Below, piece after piece: positions 1-7,846 of a stretch of 20,989 nt of DNA. The stretch lies in assembly GCA_017632495.1 (NCBI GenBank), contig JAGBRG010000173.1:1-20989 (forward strand). Direction: 5' to 3'. The stretch is from Spirochaetales bacterium (GTDB taxonomy: Bacteria > Spirochaetota > Spirochaetia > Sphaerochaetales > Sphaerochaetaceae). Positions within the stretch are counted from its first letter, which is position 1; each line of letters begins with the position of its first letter. The position numbers were made by a program, and so were the translations under genes. Under the pieces are notes generated by a model. It was not told the origin of the DNA. It did no database searches and saw nothing but the letters and a program-made list of their open reading frames with translations.

Positions 1-10
1 CATTGCTCCT

Positions 11-76
11 ACCCTAGGGTTTCAAGGAACAGAATCGGCGACTTAACTGGGGGTCCCCCTTGAAACTCGGTTCAAG
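11..76. repeat. Nested inverted repeats (alternative hairpins)
   Basis: Several inverted repeats are packed together. ACCCTAGGGT at 11-20 is a perfect palindrome. GTTTCAAGG at 19-27 pairs with CCTTGAAAC at 58-66, and the stem extends to 17-27/58-68 with one G-U pair. GGGGGTCCCCC at 49-59 is self-complementary. CTTGAA at 59-64 pairs with TTCAAG at 71-76. The last two stems compete with the long one, so an RNA from here could switch fold. No coding potential is visible. It could be a small RNA, a leader, the end of an upstream element or a mobile-element border; I recognise no known family. Confidence 0.55.
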
Positions 77-136
77 AGATTCAAGTCCTAGTAACCGCAT
101 CGTTCTTTTTCTGTCTCCTCACATGCTTTATTCTCT

Positions 137-165
137 TTGATATTTCCCAATGTTTTTGTTATATT
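137..165 (+). promoter_or_regulatory. Sigma70-type promoter for the TPR/tsaE/tsaB/trxB cluster
   Basis: TTGATA at 137-142 and TATATT at 160-165 are separated by exactly 17 nt. The expected transcription start is about 172, one base before the ATG at 173. No Shine-Dalgarno sequence lies upstream of that ATG, so the mRNA may be leaderless. The same placement argues against a TTG start at 137, which would lie in the -35 box. Confidence 0.6.
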
Positions 166-172
166 CTCTTAC

Positions 173-1360
173 ATGCAGAAAGAATTGAAAGATATACGAT
201 TCATCACACTTCCTGATGAAAGGAAAATCGGAGATGTCACAATCAGATCTGACATCCCTATTCCCGTGCAGTTTCCGCAAGGAAGCGTGACGGATGACAT
301 AGACTTCAACAGCATTGTGGCTGGTCTTATCAAAATCGTGGCCTGGGACCCTGAGAACAAGGATATCGAATACTACAAGAAGCTTCTTCTTGAGCTTCAG
401 CCGGATGTAATCAAAGAGCTGAACCTTGCTGCCATTGCCAAGAGCAACAAGAAGGAATTTGAATTTGCAGAAGAGCTGATGCTCGCAGTGAACCATCTTT
501 CTGATGCACCTGAAAGCTACATCAACCTTGCCGTCCTCTATGCCCAGATGACTGTGGAGCTTCACAAGAAGAACGATGACACCAAGGCCGACATGTATGA
601 CGACAAGATCATCGCAATTCTGAATGAGTGCAAGAGCCGCCATGAAAAGTATGCGGCAACCTACAGCGAAATTTCAGCCTTCCATATGAGACACGGCGAC
701 ATCGAAAGTGCCCGTGACTATCTGGCCAAGTACACAGAGCTTGAGAAGGACAAGAAAAAGCGCGAACAGGCCCAAAGCACCCTCAAATCCATAGAAAAGA
801 TGCTTTCTTCCAAAGATCAGATCATGTATGCCTACGACAAGATGATGATGGGCTGTGCGGACGATGCTCTTGAGATTATGGACAAGTACATTGCCTCCAA
901 CGAAAAGCGCTGGGAGTCTTTCTTTCTCAGAGGCTGGGCAAAGCGCGTCCTTGAAGATTACAGCGGAGCCCAGAAGGACCTTCTGGAGAGTATCAGAATC
1001 GATGGAAAGAACGCCGAGGTCTACAACGAGCTTTCCATCTGCGCCCGCGAAAGCGGAGACACAGAGCTTGCCAAAAGCTATCTTCAGATAGCAGTGGACC
1101 TTGACGGCGATGATGTGATTTATCTTTCCAACCTTGCATTCTTACACCTTGCCTCAGGCGAGTTCGAGGAGTCCCGGGAGCTTTTGGAAAAAGCAAGAAA
1201 GATTGATCCTGAAGACCCTCAGCTCAAGTATCTGATAGAGGAATATGAGAAACAGACAGGCGATGAGATCGGACAGATCATAAGCGAAGATGTTTATTCC
1301 GACGAGGATATCGAAGAGCTTAAGAATAAGAACAGCGGTATTCCGTACAAGGAGATATGA
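173..1360 (+). CDS. Tetratricopeptide-repeat (TPR) protein, cytoplasmic
   Basis: A 395-residue protein without a signal peptide or membrane segment. The C-terminal part carries three clear TPR units at about residues 245-278, 280-313 and 314-347, with the usual A/G/Y pattern and a DP(E/D)DP-type turn. Further helical, charged repeats probably fill residues 60-220. The tail after residue 360 is acidic. TPR proteins are protein-protein scaffolds, and the partner here is unknown. I chose ATG 173 because it directly follows a good promoter and because the 12 extra residues from a TTG at 137 would be encoded by promoter sequence. No ribosome-binding site precedes it. It is the first gene of a cluster with tsaE (6-nt gap), so it may be co-expressed with t6A synthesis genes, although a functional link is only inferred. 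Confidence 0.85.
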   Translation: MQKELKDIRFITLPDERKIGDVTIRSDIPIPVQFPQGSVTDDIDFNSIVAGLIKIVAWDPENKDIEYYKKLLLELQPDVIKELNLAAIAKSNKKEFEFAEELMLAVNHLSDAPESYINLAVLYAQMTVELHKKNDDTKADMYDDKIIAILNECKSRHEKYAATYSEISAFHMRHGDIESARDYLAKYTELEKDKKKREQAQSTLKSIEKMLSSKDQIMYAYDKMMMGCADDALEIMDKYIASNEKRWESFFLRGWAKRVLEDYSGAQKDLLESIRIDGKNAEVYNELSICARESGDTELAKSYLQIAVDLDGDDVIYLSNLAFLHLASGEFEESRELLEKARKIDPEDPQLKYLIEEYEKQTGDEIGQIISEDVYSDEDIEELKNKNSGIPYKEI

Positions 1361-1366
1361 GCCTTT

Positions 1367-1792
1367 ATGGACCGTACAGTAATTTGCAAATCAACCCAGG
1401 ACATGGAAGATCTGGGACGTGAAATCGGAGAAAAGTGCCAGGCAGGGTCAGTAATATCGCTTCGTGGAAGCCTCGGAGCAGGAAAGACGGTTTTTGCAAA
1501 AGGTGTGGCAAGGAGCCTGGGTATTGAGGAGGCCATTGTAAGCCCCACATTCACTCTTGTTCAGGAGTATGACGGTCGCCTTCCGATGTACCACATGGAC
1601 CTCTACAGAATCACAAACGAGGACGATTTTCAGATGATAGGCGGAGAGGACATGCTCTATTCAGACGGAGTGTGCCTTATTGAATGGAGCGAGGTCATAA
1701 ACTCTCTTCTTCCGGGAAACACCCTGTTTGTTACAATCATCGTCAATGAGGACCAAAGCAGGACAGTAACCCTGCGCGGAGGACAAATATGA
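1367..1792 (+). CDS. tsaE: tRNA threonylcarbamoyladenosine biosynthesis ATPase TsaE
   Basis: A 141-residue P-loop protein of the TsaE (YjeE) family, at the usual family length. It binds the TsaB-TsaD complex and powers the t6A37 modification cycle of ANN-decoding tRNAs in the cytoplasm. Visible motifs are Walker A GSLGAGKT at residues 34-41, the family motif SPTFTLVQEY at 59-68, HMDLYR at 76-81 and LIEWSE near residue 105. The start is ATG 1367. An AAGGAG sequence at 1349-1354 lies 12 nt upstream, somewhat far. The stop overlaps the tsaB start as ATGA, so translation is probably coupled. The tsaE-tsaB adjacency is widespread in bacteria and supports both calls. Confidence 0.95.
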   Translation: MDRTVICKSTQDMEDLGREIGEKCQAGSVISLRGSLGAGKTVFAKGVARSLGIEEAIVSPTFTLVQEYDGRLPMYHMDLYRITNEDDFQMIGGEDMLYSDGVCLIEWSEVINSLLPGNTLFVTIIVNEDQSRTVTLRGGQI

Positions 1793-2514
1793 TCATTCTT
1801 GCAGCCGACACATCGTCGCAGGCCCTTTCCGTGGCCCTGAAGACCGACTCTTTCTTTGAGGAAAGGACATCGGCCGGAAGAAGCGTCCAGCATTCCGAGC
1901 GCCTTGTTCCCACAATCACAGAGCTGTGTAAGGATGCCAAAATAAGCACCAAGGACATAGAAGTCCTTGCCTGTACCAGAGGCCCCGGATCCTTCACCGG
2001 CCTGAGAATCGGAATGTCGGCCTTAAAGGGCATGGCATATGCACTGGACAGGCCTCTTGTCTCGGTCTCCACGATGGAGGTCCTTGCAAACGCAGTCCCC
2101 TGCTTCGACGGGGCTATTGTCACCGTCATGGACGCAAAAAAACAGAGGTGGTATCTTGCCGCTTTTGAAAAGCAGACCGAGGACGCTGCAAATAGAATCA
2201 TGGCGGACACAGACGGAACGGAGGCAGATCTTCTTTCTGTCCTTAAGCCCTATGAGAAAGTTCTTGTGACAGGACCTGATGCTGCATTATTCGCACCTGT
2301 TCTGAAGAGCGTCTTTGGAGATTCAAAGCTTATCATCACGGACACTGCCCCGAACAAGGCAGTATCTGTATCACTTATTGACTGTGCACTAAGAAAACTT
2401 GAGAAGGACGGACCTGACGATATAGGCCAGGGTCCCGTGTACCTTCGAAAAAGCGATGCTGAAATCGCTCTTGAAGAGCGAATGAATAAAATTGGGGAGA
2501 AAACAAATGACTGA
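1789..2514 (+). CDS. tsaB: tRNA threonylcarbamoyladenosine biosynthesis protein TsaB
   Basis: A 241-residue ASKHA-fold protein of the TsaB (YeaZ) family, the inactive paralogue of TsaD that forms the TsaB-TsaD heterodimer and recruits TsaE. Family marks are the N-terminal ILAADTSS, the segment RSVQHSERLVP at residues 31-41, and GPGSFTGLRIG at 65-75, the family's most diagnostic motif. ATG 1789 is preceded by GGAGG at 1778-1782 and overlaps the tsaE stop by 4 nt. Its own stop lies 5 nt beyond the start of trxB (8-nt overlap), so tsaE-tsaB-trxB look like one translationally coupled string. TsaD is not in the window. Confidence 0.95.
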   Translation: MIILAADTSSQALSVALKTDSFFEERTSAGRSVQHSERLVPTITELCKDAKISTKDIEVLACTRGPGSFTGLRIGMSALKGMAYALDRPLVSVSTMEVLANAVPCFDGAIVTVMDAKKQRWYLAAFEKQTEDAANRIMADTDGTEADLLSVLKPYEKVLVTGPDAALFAPVLKSVFGDSKLIITDTAPNKAVSVSLIDCALRKLEKDGPDDIGQGPVYLRKSDAEIALEERMNKIGEKTND

Positions 2515-3445
2515 AGAGAAAAAGTATGACGTTATCATAGTCGGCGGAGGTCCAGCGGGCCTTGCATGCGGACAGTACAGCGCAAGAGCCGGAAGAAAGA
2601 CGGCCCTTATCGAGGAAATGGCACCCGGCGGACAGACCATGATCATTGATGAGATTGAGAACTACCCGGGACTTGAGAAGCTTTCAGGCTATGAGCTTGC
2701 TTCAAAGTTCGAGCAGCAGGCAACAGGATTCGGATGCAAGATTGTCTACGGAACCGTAAACGGCATCAAAAAGCTTTCAGACGGATCTTTCAGTCTTGAT
2801 ACAACAGACGGAGAGTACCTTTGCCCGGTCGTAGTCATTGCAACCGGTTCCAAGCACAGAAACCTCGAGGTTCCCGGCGAGAAGGAGCTTACAGGACACG
2901 GTGTGAGCTACTGCGCAACATGTGACGGACCTTTTTTCAAAAACAAGAAGATTCTTGTCTGCGGTGGCGGAGACAGCGCATGTCAGGAATCCATGTATCT
3001 GAGAAAGCTTTCTGACAATGTCACAGTCACTCACAGACGTGAGCGCTTCAGGGCTCAGGCTTCTATTGTCAAGGCAATGCAGGACTCGGGTATCAAGACA
3101 AAGATGAACATGACAGTTCAGTCCATCAACGGTGAAAACGGCAAGGTCAAGTCCGTCACCTTCATGGATAAGGCAACAGGAGAAGTCTCAACCGAGGAAT
3201 ATGACGGAGTCTTTGTCTTTGTCGGATACATTCCACAGAACCAGCTTGTTCCTGACTGCGAGAAGGATGAGACAGGCTTCATCAAGACTGATTCCCACAT
3301 GATGACAAGCATTCCGGGAATCTTTGCAATAGGTGATGTCAGAGATACACCGTTCAGGCAGATAGTAACTGCTGCTGCTGACGGTGCCGTGGCTGCACAC
3401 TATGCGAGCGAGTACATCGACGAAAGAAACAACAACGCATATTGA
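2507..3445 (+). CDS. trxB: Thioredoxin-disulfide reductase (NADPH, FAD)
   Basis: A 312-residue flavoprotein of the low-molecular-weight thioredoxin reductase type, at normal length. It passes electrons from NADPH through FAD and a CxxC disulfide to thioredoxin in the cytoplasm. The N-terminal FAD fold has GGGPAG at residues 13-18 and APGGQ at 39-43. The redox pair is C136-A-T-C139-D. The NADPH-binding fold has GGGDSA at 153-158 and HRRERFRA at 176-183, whose arginines are expected to hold the 2'-phosphate. A C-terminal FAD motif reads GIFAIGDVRD. I chose ATG 2507 rather than an upstream TTG at 2492 because GGGGAG at 2494-2499 is an ideal ribosome-binding site for 2507. The gene overlaps tsaB by 8 nt. 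Confidence 0.95.
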   Translation: MTEEKKYDVIIVGGGPAGLACGQYSARAGRKTALIEEMAPGGQTMIIDEIENYPGLEKLSGYELASKFEQQATGFGCKIVYGTVNGIKKLSDGSFSLDTTDGEYLCPVVVIATGSKHRNLEVPGEKELTGHGVSYCATCDGPFFKNKKILVCGGGDSACQESMYLRKLSDNVTVTHRRERFRAQASIVKAMQDSGIKTKMNMTVQSINGENGKVKSVTFMDKATGEVSTEEYDGVFVFVGYIPQNQLVPDCEKDETGFIKTDSHMMTSIPGIFAIGDVRDTPFRQIVTAAADGAVAAHYASEYIDERNNNAY

Positions 3446-3478
3446 TTTAAAGCATATTTAGAAACGGAGGATCTTTTA

Positions 3479-4543
3479 ATGAAGACCAATAGGTTTATTT
3501 CGGCCTTGGTGATAGTCCTGGCCATCCTTGTTCTGTCATCATGCGCAACAGCGGTGAAGAAAGTCGACGGAGACAAGGCTTTGTCGCTCTGGAATGACGA
3601 TGCACGTGCAAAAAAAGAGCTTATCTCCTACATGCAGGCCATCACTGACCCGGACAGTCCGGACTTTATTCCGGTTGACAGAAGAGTCGCTGTCTTTGAT
3701 TTTGACGGAACACTCTTCTGTGAGACAGATCTGGATTATTTTGACCACACCCTTCTTGCTTACCGTGTAACAGAGGATGAGAGCTACAAAGCTAAGGCAA
3801 GTGATTTCGAAAAGTATGTTGCAAACGAAATCATTACAAAGAGCCAGAGCTCTTCTCCTGTAAGCGGCCTTGATGTCGTACACGGCCAGGCTGTAGCTTC
3901 TGCCTTCAAGGGAATGACACCTGAGCAGTTCATAGCTTACATCCAGGATTTCAAGAAGACACCAATGCCCCACTACACCGGAATGAACCGCGGAGAAGGC
4001 TTCTATCTTCCGATGCTCGAGGTTGTGAACTATCTGATTGACAATGACTTTACAGTCTTTGTCGTCACAGGTACCGACAGATACATCCTTCGCGGTATTT
4101 TCCAGGACTCACCTCTTTCATTCATCCCTCCTGCACAGATCATCGGATCCGAGGAGTCGATTGTCGTAGAAAGCCTGGGTGATCCGAACGGACTTGAGTA
4201 CACATTCAAGGCCGATGACAAGGTAGTCCTGGGCGGAGATTTCCTTGTGAAGAACCTCAAGACAAACAAGGTATTTATCATCGTAAAGGAAATCGGTGTT
4301 CAGCCTGTTCTTTCCTTCGGAAACAGCAGCGGCGATGCCAGCATGCATGAATACACAATCAACAACAACCAGTACAGAAGCCTTGCTTTCATGCTTTGCT
4401 GCGATGACCTTGAAAGAGAGAACGGAAACGAGAAGAAGGCAAACGATATGTACAACCAGTGCGCTGAATTCGGATGGGTCCCGATCTCAATGAAAAACGA
4501 CTGGACCACAATCTACGGAAGCAACGTTACTTACATCAAATAA
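3479..4543 (+). CDS. HAD-superfamily phosphatase lipoprotein
   Basis: A 354-residue predicted lipoprotein. The N-terminus has a positively charged start, a hydrophobic stretch and a lipobox LSSC with the acylated cysteine at residue 22, so the protein should be anchored in an envelope membrane facing the periplasm or outside. HAD motif I is DFDGT with nucleophile D74 and acid/base D76. Motif II is the threonine in FVVTGTDR, and the acidic motif IV is probably GNSSGDASM. The substrate cannot be read from sequence; phosphomonoesters are the usual substrates for this fold. GGAGG at 3466-3470 supports the start. It lies 33 nt after trxB with no terminator between, so partial co-transcription is possible. 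Confidence 0.85.
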   Translation: MKTNRFISALVIVLAILVLSSCATAVKKVDGDKALSLWNDDARAKKELISYMQAITDPDSPDFIPVDRRVAVFDFDGTLFCETDLDYFDHTLLAYRVTEDESYKAKASDFEKYVANEIITKSQSSSPVSGLDVVHGQAVASAFKGMTPEQFIAYIQDFKKTPMPHYTGMNRGEGFYLPMLEVVNYLIDNDFTVFVVTGTDRYILRGIFQDSPLSFIPPAQIIGSEESIVVESLGDPNGLEYTFKADDKVVLGGDFLVKNLKTNKVFIIVKEIGVQPVLSFGNSSGDASMHEYTINNNQYRSLAFMLCCDDLERENGNEKKANDMYNQCAEFGWVPISMKNDWTTIYGSNVTYIK

Positions 4544-4551
4544 TCTCTCAC

Positions 4552-4584
4552 TATAAAAAAGGAGCTGTCGCGCGCGACAGCTCC
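4552..4584 (-). terminator. Intrinsic terminator of the sugar-transport operon
   Basis: GGAGCTGTCGCG at 4561-4572 is followed at once by its exact reverse complement at 4573-4584, a perfect 24-nt palindrome. Read on the minus strand the stem is followed by TTTTTTAT, a proper U-tract, and it sits 22 nt past the stop of the last permease gene. On the plus strand only A-rich sequence follows, so it should not stop the converging HAD gene efficiently unless it works without U-tract. Confidence 0.9.
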
Positions 4585-4606
4585 AAAGTGAAAAAAGAAA
4601 ATCCTA

Positions 4607-5467
4607 TTATCCCTTCACTCCACCAAGGGCCACACCTGCGATGATGTACTTGGAGAGAAGGAAATAAACAACAAACAGAGGCAGAATAGTCAGTGTGAGT
4701 CCCAAGTAGACTGCACCGTATTCTGTCTTGTAGATATCACCCTTGAGCAGACTGACCATGATAGGCATGGTGTAACGTTTCTTGTTCGTAAGCAAAATCT
4801 GCGGAAGGAACAACTGGTTCCAGGAAGCCACGAAACTGAAGATGCCCTGGGTTGCCATGGCAGGCTTCATCATCGGAATTACAATCTGGTTAAAGATTCT
4901 GAACTCATGACAGCCGTCGACTCTTGCCGATTCAACAATTTCCAAAGGCAGCGACGGTATCATGTATTGTCGCATGAAGAAAACCATGGAAGGCGATGCT
5001 ATTGCCGGCAGGATCAGAGGCAGGAAGTTGTTCGTCATGTGGACTCTGTACATCATCTGATAGAAACCGATACTTGTGACCTGCATCGGGATCATCAGGA
5101 AGGCCAGAACCAATGAGAAGAATGCGCCTCTGAGCTTCCATGTGTATGCGACAAGAGCATATGCAGTAAGCGTCGAGAAATAGACAGCGCAGATTGTGGA
5201 ACCGGATGAGATTATCATCGAGTTGATGAAACCGCGTACCGGGTTGAAGGTTTCCTTTGAGTTGAGAATCTTAAGGTTGTTCAACAGGTACTTCGACGGT
5301 ACAAAGCTAAATGCGTGTTGCTGAACCTGATAGGTGTTTCTGGTTGCGTTCACTATCATGACAATAAACGGCAGAAGGCTCAGGATTGCAAAGAAGATAC
5401 AGACTATGTACATCAGTGCCAGAACAGGCTTGCTGATGCGCTTAACCTTTCTGAGGTTGTACTTCAT
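4607..5467 (-). CDS. Carbohydrate ABC transporter permease, MalG/UgpE (CUT1) type
   Basis: A 286-residue inner-membrane protein with about six hydrophobic segments, the usual CUT1 second-permease size. The cytoplasmic EAA loop that docks the ATPase is ESARVDGCHEF...IPMMKP at residues 179-202. The C-terminus ends GVALGGVKG, a typical MalG-family ending. It forms a heterodimeric channel with the neighbouring permease. Its start overlaps the stop of that gene as ATGA, and a full consensus ribosome-binding site AAGGAGGTGA is embedded in the end of the upstream gene. It is the last gene of the operon; the terminator follows. No ATPase gene is present in the cluster, as is common for CUT1 systems that share one MsmK-like ATPase. 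Confidence 0.93.
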   Translation of the reverse strand: MKYNLRKVKRISKPVLALMYIVCIFFAILSLLPFIVMIVNATRNTYQVQQHAFSFVPSKYLLNNLKILNSKETFNPVRGFINSMIISSGSTICAVYFSTLTAYALVAYTWKLRGAFFSLVLAFLMIPMQVTSIGFYQMMYRVHMTNNFLPLILPAIASPSMVFFMRQYMIPSLPLEIVESARVDGCHEFRIFNQIVIPMMKPAMATQGIFSFVASWNQLFLPQILLTNKKRYTMPIMVSLLKGDIYKTEYGAVYLGLTLTILPLFVVYFLLSKYIIAGVALGGVKG

Positions 5468-6423
5468 TCTGTCACCTCCTTCTTAGCGGCAAGATGCCTT
5501 CTTTTTCTGTCAACCTTTGACTGATCCTTTTCCTTGTACATCTGGAAGACAGCGATGGAACAGACTGCAATTATAATCAACATTATCAATGATGCGGCCG
5601 CAGCCCTGTTATACATATACGAACCTGCGAATGCCTGGTTGTAGATGTAGACGTTGGTTGTCAGAGTTGCATTATCCGGACCTCCGTTGAGGTACAGTCT
5701 AGGAATATCGTACATGTTAAGACCACCGATCATTGCAGTGATGGTCGTGTACAGAAGGATTGTCCTCAGACACGGAATGGTGATGCGGAAGAAGGTCTGA
5801 GCACTTGTGCAGCCGTCAATTTCTGCGGCCTCGAAGATTTCAGGGTTGATTCCCAATACACCGGAAATCAGAATTATCATCGTATAGCCATACCACATCC
5901 AGAACTGAATGAACGCCACAATCAGTTTTGCGGACGTTTTACTGACCTCGAAATTGAAAGGTGAAGCGATTATTCCGAACTTCGTAAGAAGGTCATTCAT
6001 CGGACTGGTAGGATATGCGAACAATGCCTGAAACAGGACTGCAACCGTTGCGGCTGTCATGATGTTAGGCATGTAGAATACGATTTTGAAGAACCCCTGC
6101 CCTCTGATTTTACATCTGGGAGATGTGAACCAGGCGGTGAACAGAAGTGCGAACACAATCTGCGGGATGAAGTTGATTATCCAGATTACGACAGTGTTCC
6201 TTAAAGCGGTCCTGAATGAAGAAGAAGTAAGGACCGTCTTGAAGTTTTTGAAAGGCTCACTCAGAAAGCGGAACTTGGTCGCGCTTATTCCCTTAAGGTC
6301 AGTGAAGCCTATTATTGCTGTATACAGGATCGGATACAGCCAGAAAATCAAAAATGCCACAACAAACGGAATGCTGAAAAGATATCCGTATCTTGAGTAG
6401 CTGAAGGTTTTTCTTTTTTCCAT
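5464..6423 (-). CDS. Carbohydrate ABC transporter permease, MalF/UgpA (CUT1) type
   Basis: A 319-residue inner-membrane permease with six predicted membrane segments, the first at about residues 13-40. Its EAA loop is FEAAEIDGCTSAQTFFRITI within residues 197-220, the standard ATPase-docking motif. Together with the adjacent MalG-type protein it should form the channel for the sugar delivered by the binding protein encoded just upstream. AAAGGG before ATG 6423 is an adequate ribosome-binding site. A strong intercistronic hairpin separates it from the binding-protein gene and may lower its expression relative to that gene. The substrate is inferred from the neighbours as a pentose or xylo-oligosaccharide. 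Confidence 0.93.
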   Translation of the reverse strand: MEKRKTFSYSRYGYLFSIPFVVAFLIFWLYPILYTAIIGFTDLKGISATKFRFLSEPFKNFKTVLTSSSFRTALRNTVVIWIINFIPQIVFALLFTAWFTSPRCKIRGQGFFKIVFYMPNIMTAATVAVLFQALFAYPTSPMNDLLTKFGIIASPFNFEVSKTSAKLIVAFIQFWMWYGYTMIILISGVLGINPEIFEAAEIDGCTSAQTFFRITIPCLRTILLYTTITAMIGGLNMYDIPRLYLNGGPDNATLTTNVYIYNQAFAGSYMYNRAAAASLIMLIIIAVCSIAVFQMYKEKDQSKVDRKRRHLAAKKEVTE

Positions 6424-6440
6424 TTGTATACCCTTTTAGT

Positions 6441-6483
6441 GTAGAAAAAATAACAATCAGGGGACCGTAAAGTCCCCTGATTG
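6441..6483 (-). terminator. Intercistronic hairpin, probable attenuator after the binding-protein gene
   Basis: CAATCAGGGGAC at 6454-6465 pairs perfectly with GTCCCCTGATTG at 6472-6483 over 12 bp with a 6-nt loop. On the minus strand it is followed by TTATTTTTTC. It lies between the binding-protein stop and the first permease start. Such hairpins usually stop part of the transcripts or protect the upstream mRNA, giving more binding protein than permease. Confidence 0.8.
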
Positions 6484-6496
6484 TGAGAGTCAGCAA

Positions 6497-7831
6497 TTAC
6501 TCAACAATAACATCGAGGTTGTCAGCAACCTGTGTCTTGAAGTCCTTGATTGCCTGCTCGCGGGTCTTGGTACCTGCTGTGTACTGGCGGACCTGATCTC
6601 TCCAGTAGGTGTTGATTGTCTCATCATACTGGGTGAGGTTCTTTCCGTTTGCATACTGGTTTGCAGGAACAAAGACGTCGAACATGTTCTGTCCCTTGAG
6701 GAACTCAAGCTCTCCGTTTGACTTAGCCATGACAGTACCGGAAGCAACACAGTCCTTTGTGCCGCCCTCTCCGTTGAGAGTTCCGTTTGCCCAGAAGTAC
6801 TGGAGACCTGTGTCGGAATCGTCGAGTGTGATCCACTTGATGATCTTTGCTACGATGTCAGCATTCTTGGTATCCTTGTTTGCGAATACCCATGTGCCGC
6901 CCCAGAAGAATCCGATGTTCGGAGCACAGACACCCCAGTCGCCGTATGTGTCGCCGCAGTTCTGACCGATTGTGTAGTTGATCAGCCATGCCGGACCATA
7001 GAAACCGAGAACGGGCTTTGCACCGGCCTGCTTCATATCAGCAAACCAACCTTCCTGCCAGTCACGTGTGTCGTTGTGGAAGTCGCCGTCCTTCAGCTTC
7101 TTGGAAAGGTCGATGAAAGCCTCTCTCTTCGGATCGATGTAAAGCTTGCCGTCGACAATCCAACCCTTGTCAGAGCTGTTTTCTACTGCGTGCCAGATAT
7201 CACCGTCACCGGAGACGATTGCAACGCCGTTCTTTCTGATTTCGGCTGCTGTCTGGAAGAACTTGTCCCAGCTGTTTGTACCGGCACCGATCTTCTCTGC
7301 TACGACTGCAGGATCATCAGTTCCGAAAGCCTTCTTAGCAGCTGTTCTGTTGTAGATGAAAGCTCCGCCTGTTGCCTGATAACCAAGAGCAACCAGCTCG
7401 CCCTTTCTTGATCCGATATCGATTGTGTACTGAGCGATATCAGCGGACTTCAGAAGCTTGTCTACATCAATTCCGAGGCTCTTGTATGTTGCGGCATAGT
7501 CAGCCATGTCGCCCTGAGCATACTTGAGAACGAATGCGGACTCAGCGCAGTAGATGTCCGGAGCCTCAGCTCCACCGGCCTTGAGAGCCTCATCCAATGC
7601 AGGCTGATAAAGACCATCGGTTGTAGCGATGATTGTCGTCTTTACTTCGTACTTTGCAGCCTCTTCCGGATGCATCTCGAAATACTTTGTGACCATTCCC
7701 GGGACTTCATCCGTGAATGACATGATGTTCAGAACAGTCTTCTTTCCTGCTCCGGCCTCTGCTGCTCCACCTGCAAATACTGCGGATGTCACAAGAGCCA
7801 ACACCATAAGCGCAATAACCAGTTTCTTCAT
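6497..7831 (-). CDS. Sugar ABC transporter substrate-binding protein (CUT1)
   Basis: A 444-residue exported solute-binding protein of the MalE-like family. The signal peptide spans about residues 1-20 (two lysines, a hydrophobic core, then VFA before GGAAEA). There is no lipobox cysteine, so a soluble periplasmic protein is expected. The mature part has the family's features, including an aromatic-rich ligand face with many W and Y residues and a late domain (FWGGTWVFAN) typical of sugar binders. Ribosome-binding site AAAGGAG precedes ATG 7831. It belongs to the operon with the two permeases downstream and the isomerase upstream, so the ligand is likely a pentose, or an oligosaccharide releasing one. 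Confidence 0.92.
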   Translation of the reverse strand: MKKLVIALMVLALVTSAVFAGGAAEAGAGKKTVLNIMSFTDEVPGMVTKYFEMHPEEAAKYEVKTTIIATTDGLYQPALDEALKAGGAEAPDIYCAESAFVLKYAQGDMADYAATYKSLGIDVDKLLKSADIAQYTIDIGSRKGELVALGYQATGGAFIYNRTAAKKAFGTDDPAVVAEKIGAGTNSWDKFFQTAAEIRKNGVAIVSGDGDIWHAVENSSDKGWIVDGKLYIDPKREAFIDLSKKLKDGDFHNDTRDWQEGWFADMKQAGAKPVLGFYGPAWLINYTIGQNCGDTYGDWGVCAPNIGFFWGGTWVFANKDTKNADIVAKIIKWITLDDSDTGLQYFWANGTLNGEGGTKDCVASGTVMAKSNGELEFLKGQNMFDVFVPANQYANGKNLTQYDETINTYWRDQVRQYTAGTKTREQAIKDFKTQVADNLDVIVE

Positions 7832-7846
7832 GTGAACTCCTTTTTC

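Noticed and set aside
71..100. tRNA-like T-arm (TTCAAGTCC ... ACCGCA)
   Set aside because: The obligatory G53-C61 pair and a matching acceptor 5' strand are absent; no cloverleaf can be built.
137..172. TTG start giving 12 more residues to the TPR protein
   Set aside because: The added codons coincide with a 17-nt-spaced promoter and no ribosome-binding site precedes the TTG.
128..643. Minus-strand 171-residue frame over the TPR gene
   Set aside because: It lies antisense to a well-supported gene and has no family features.
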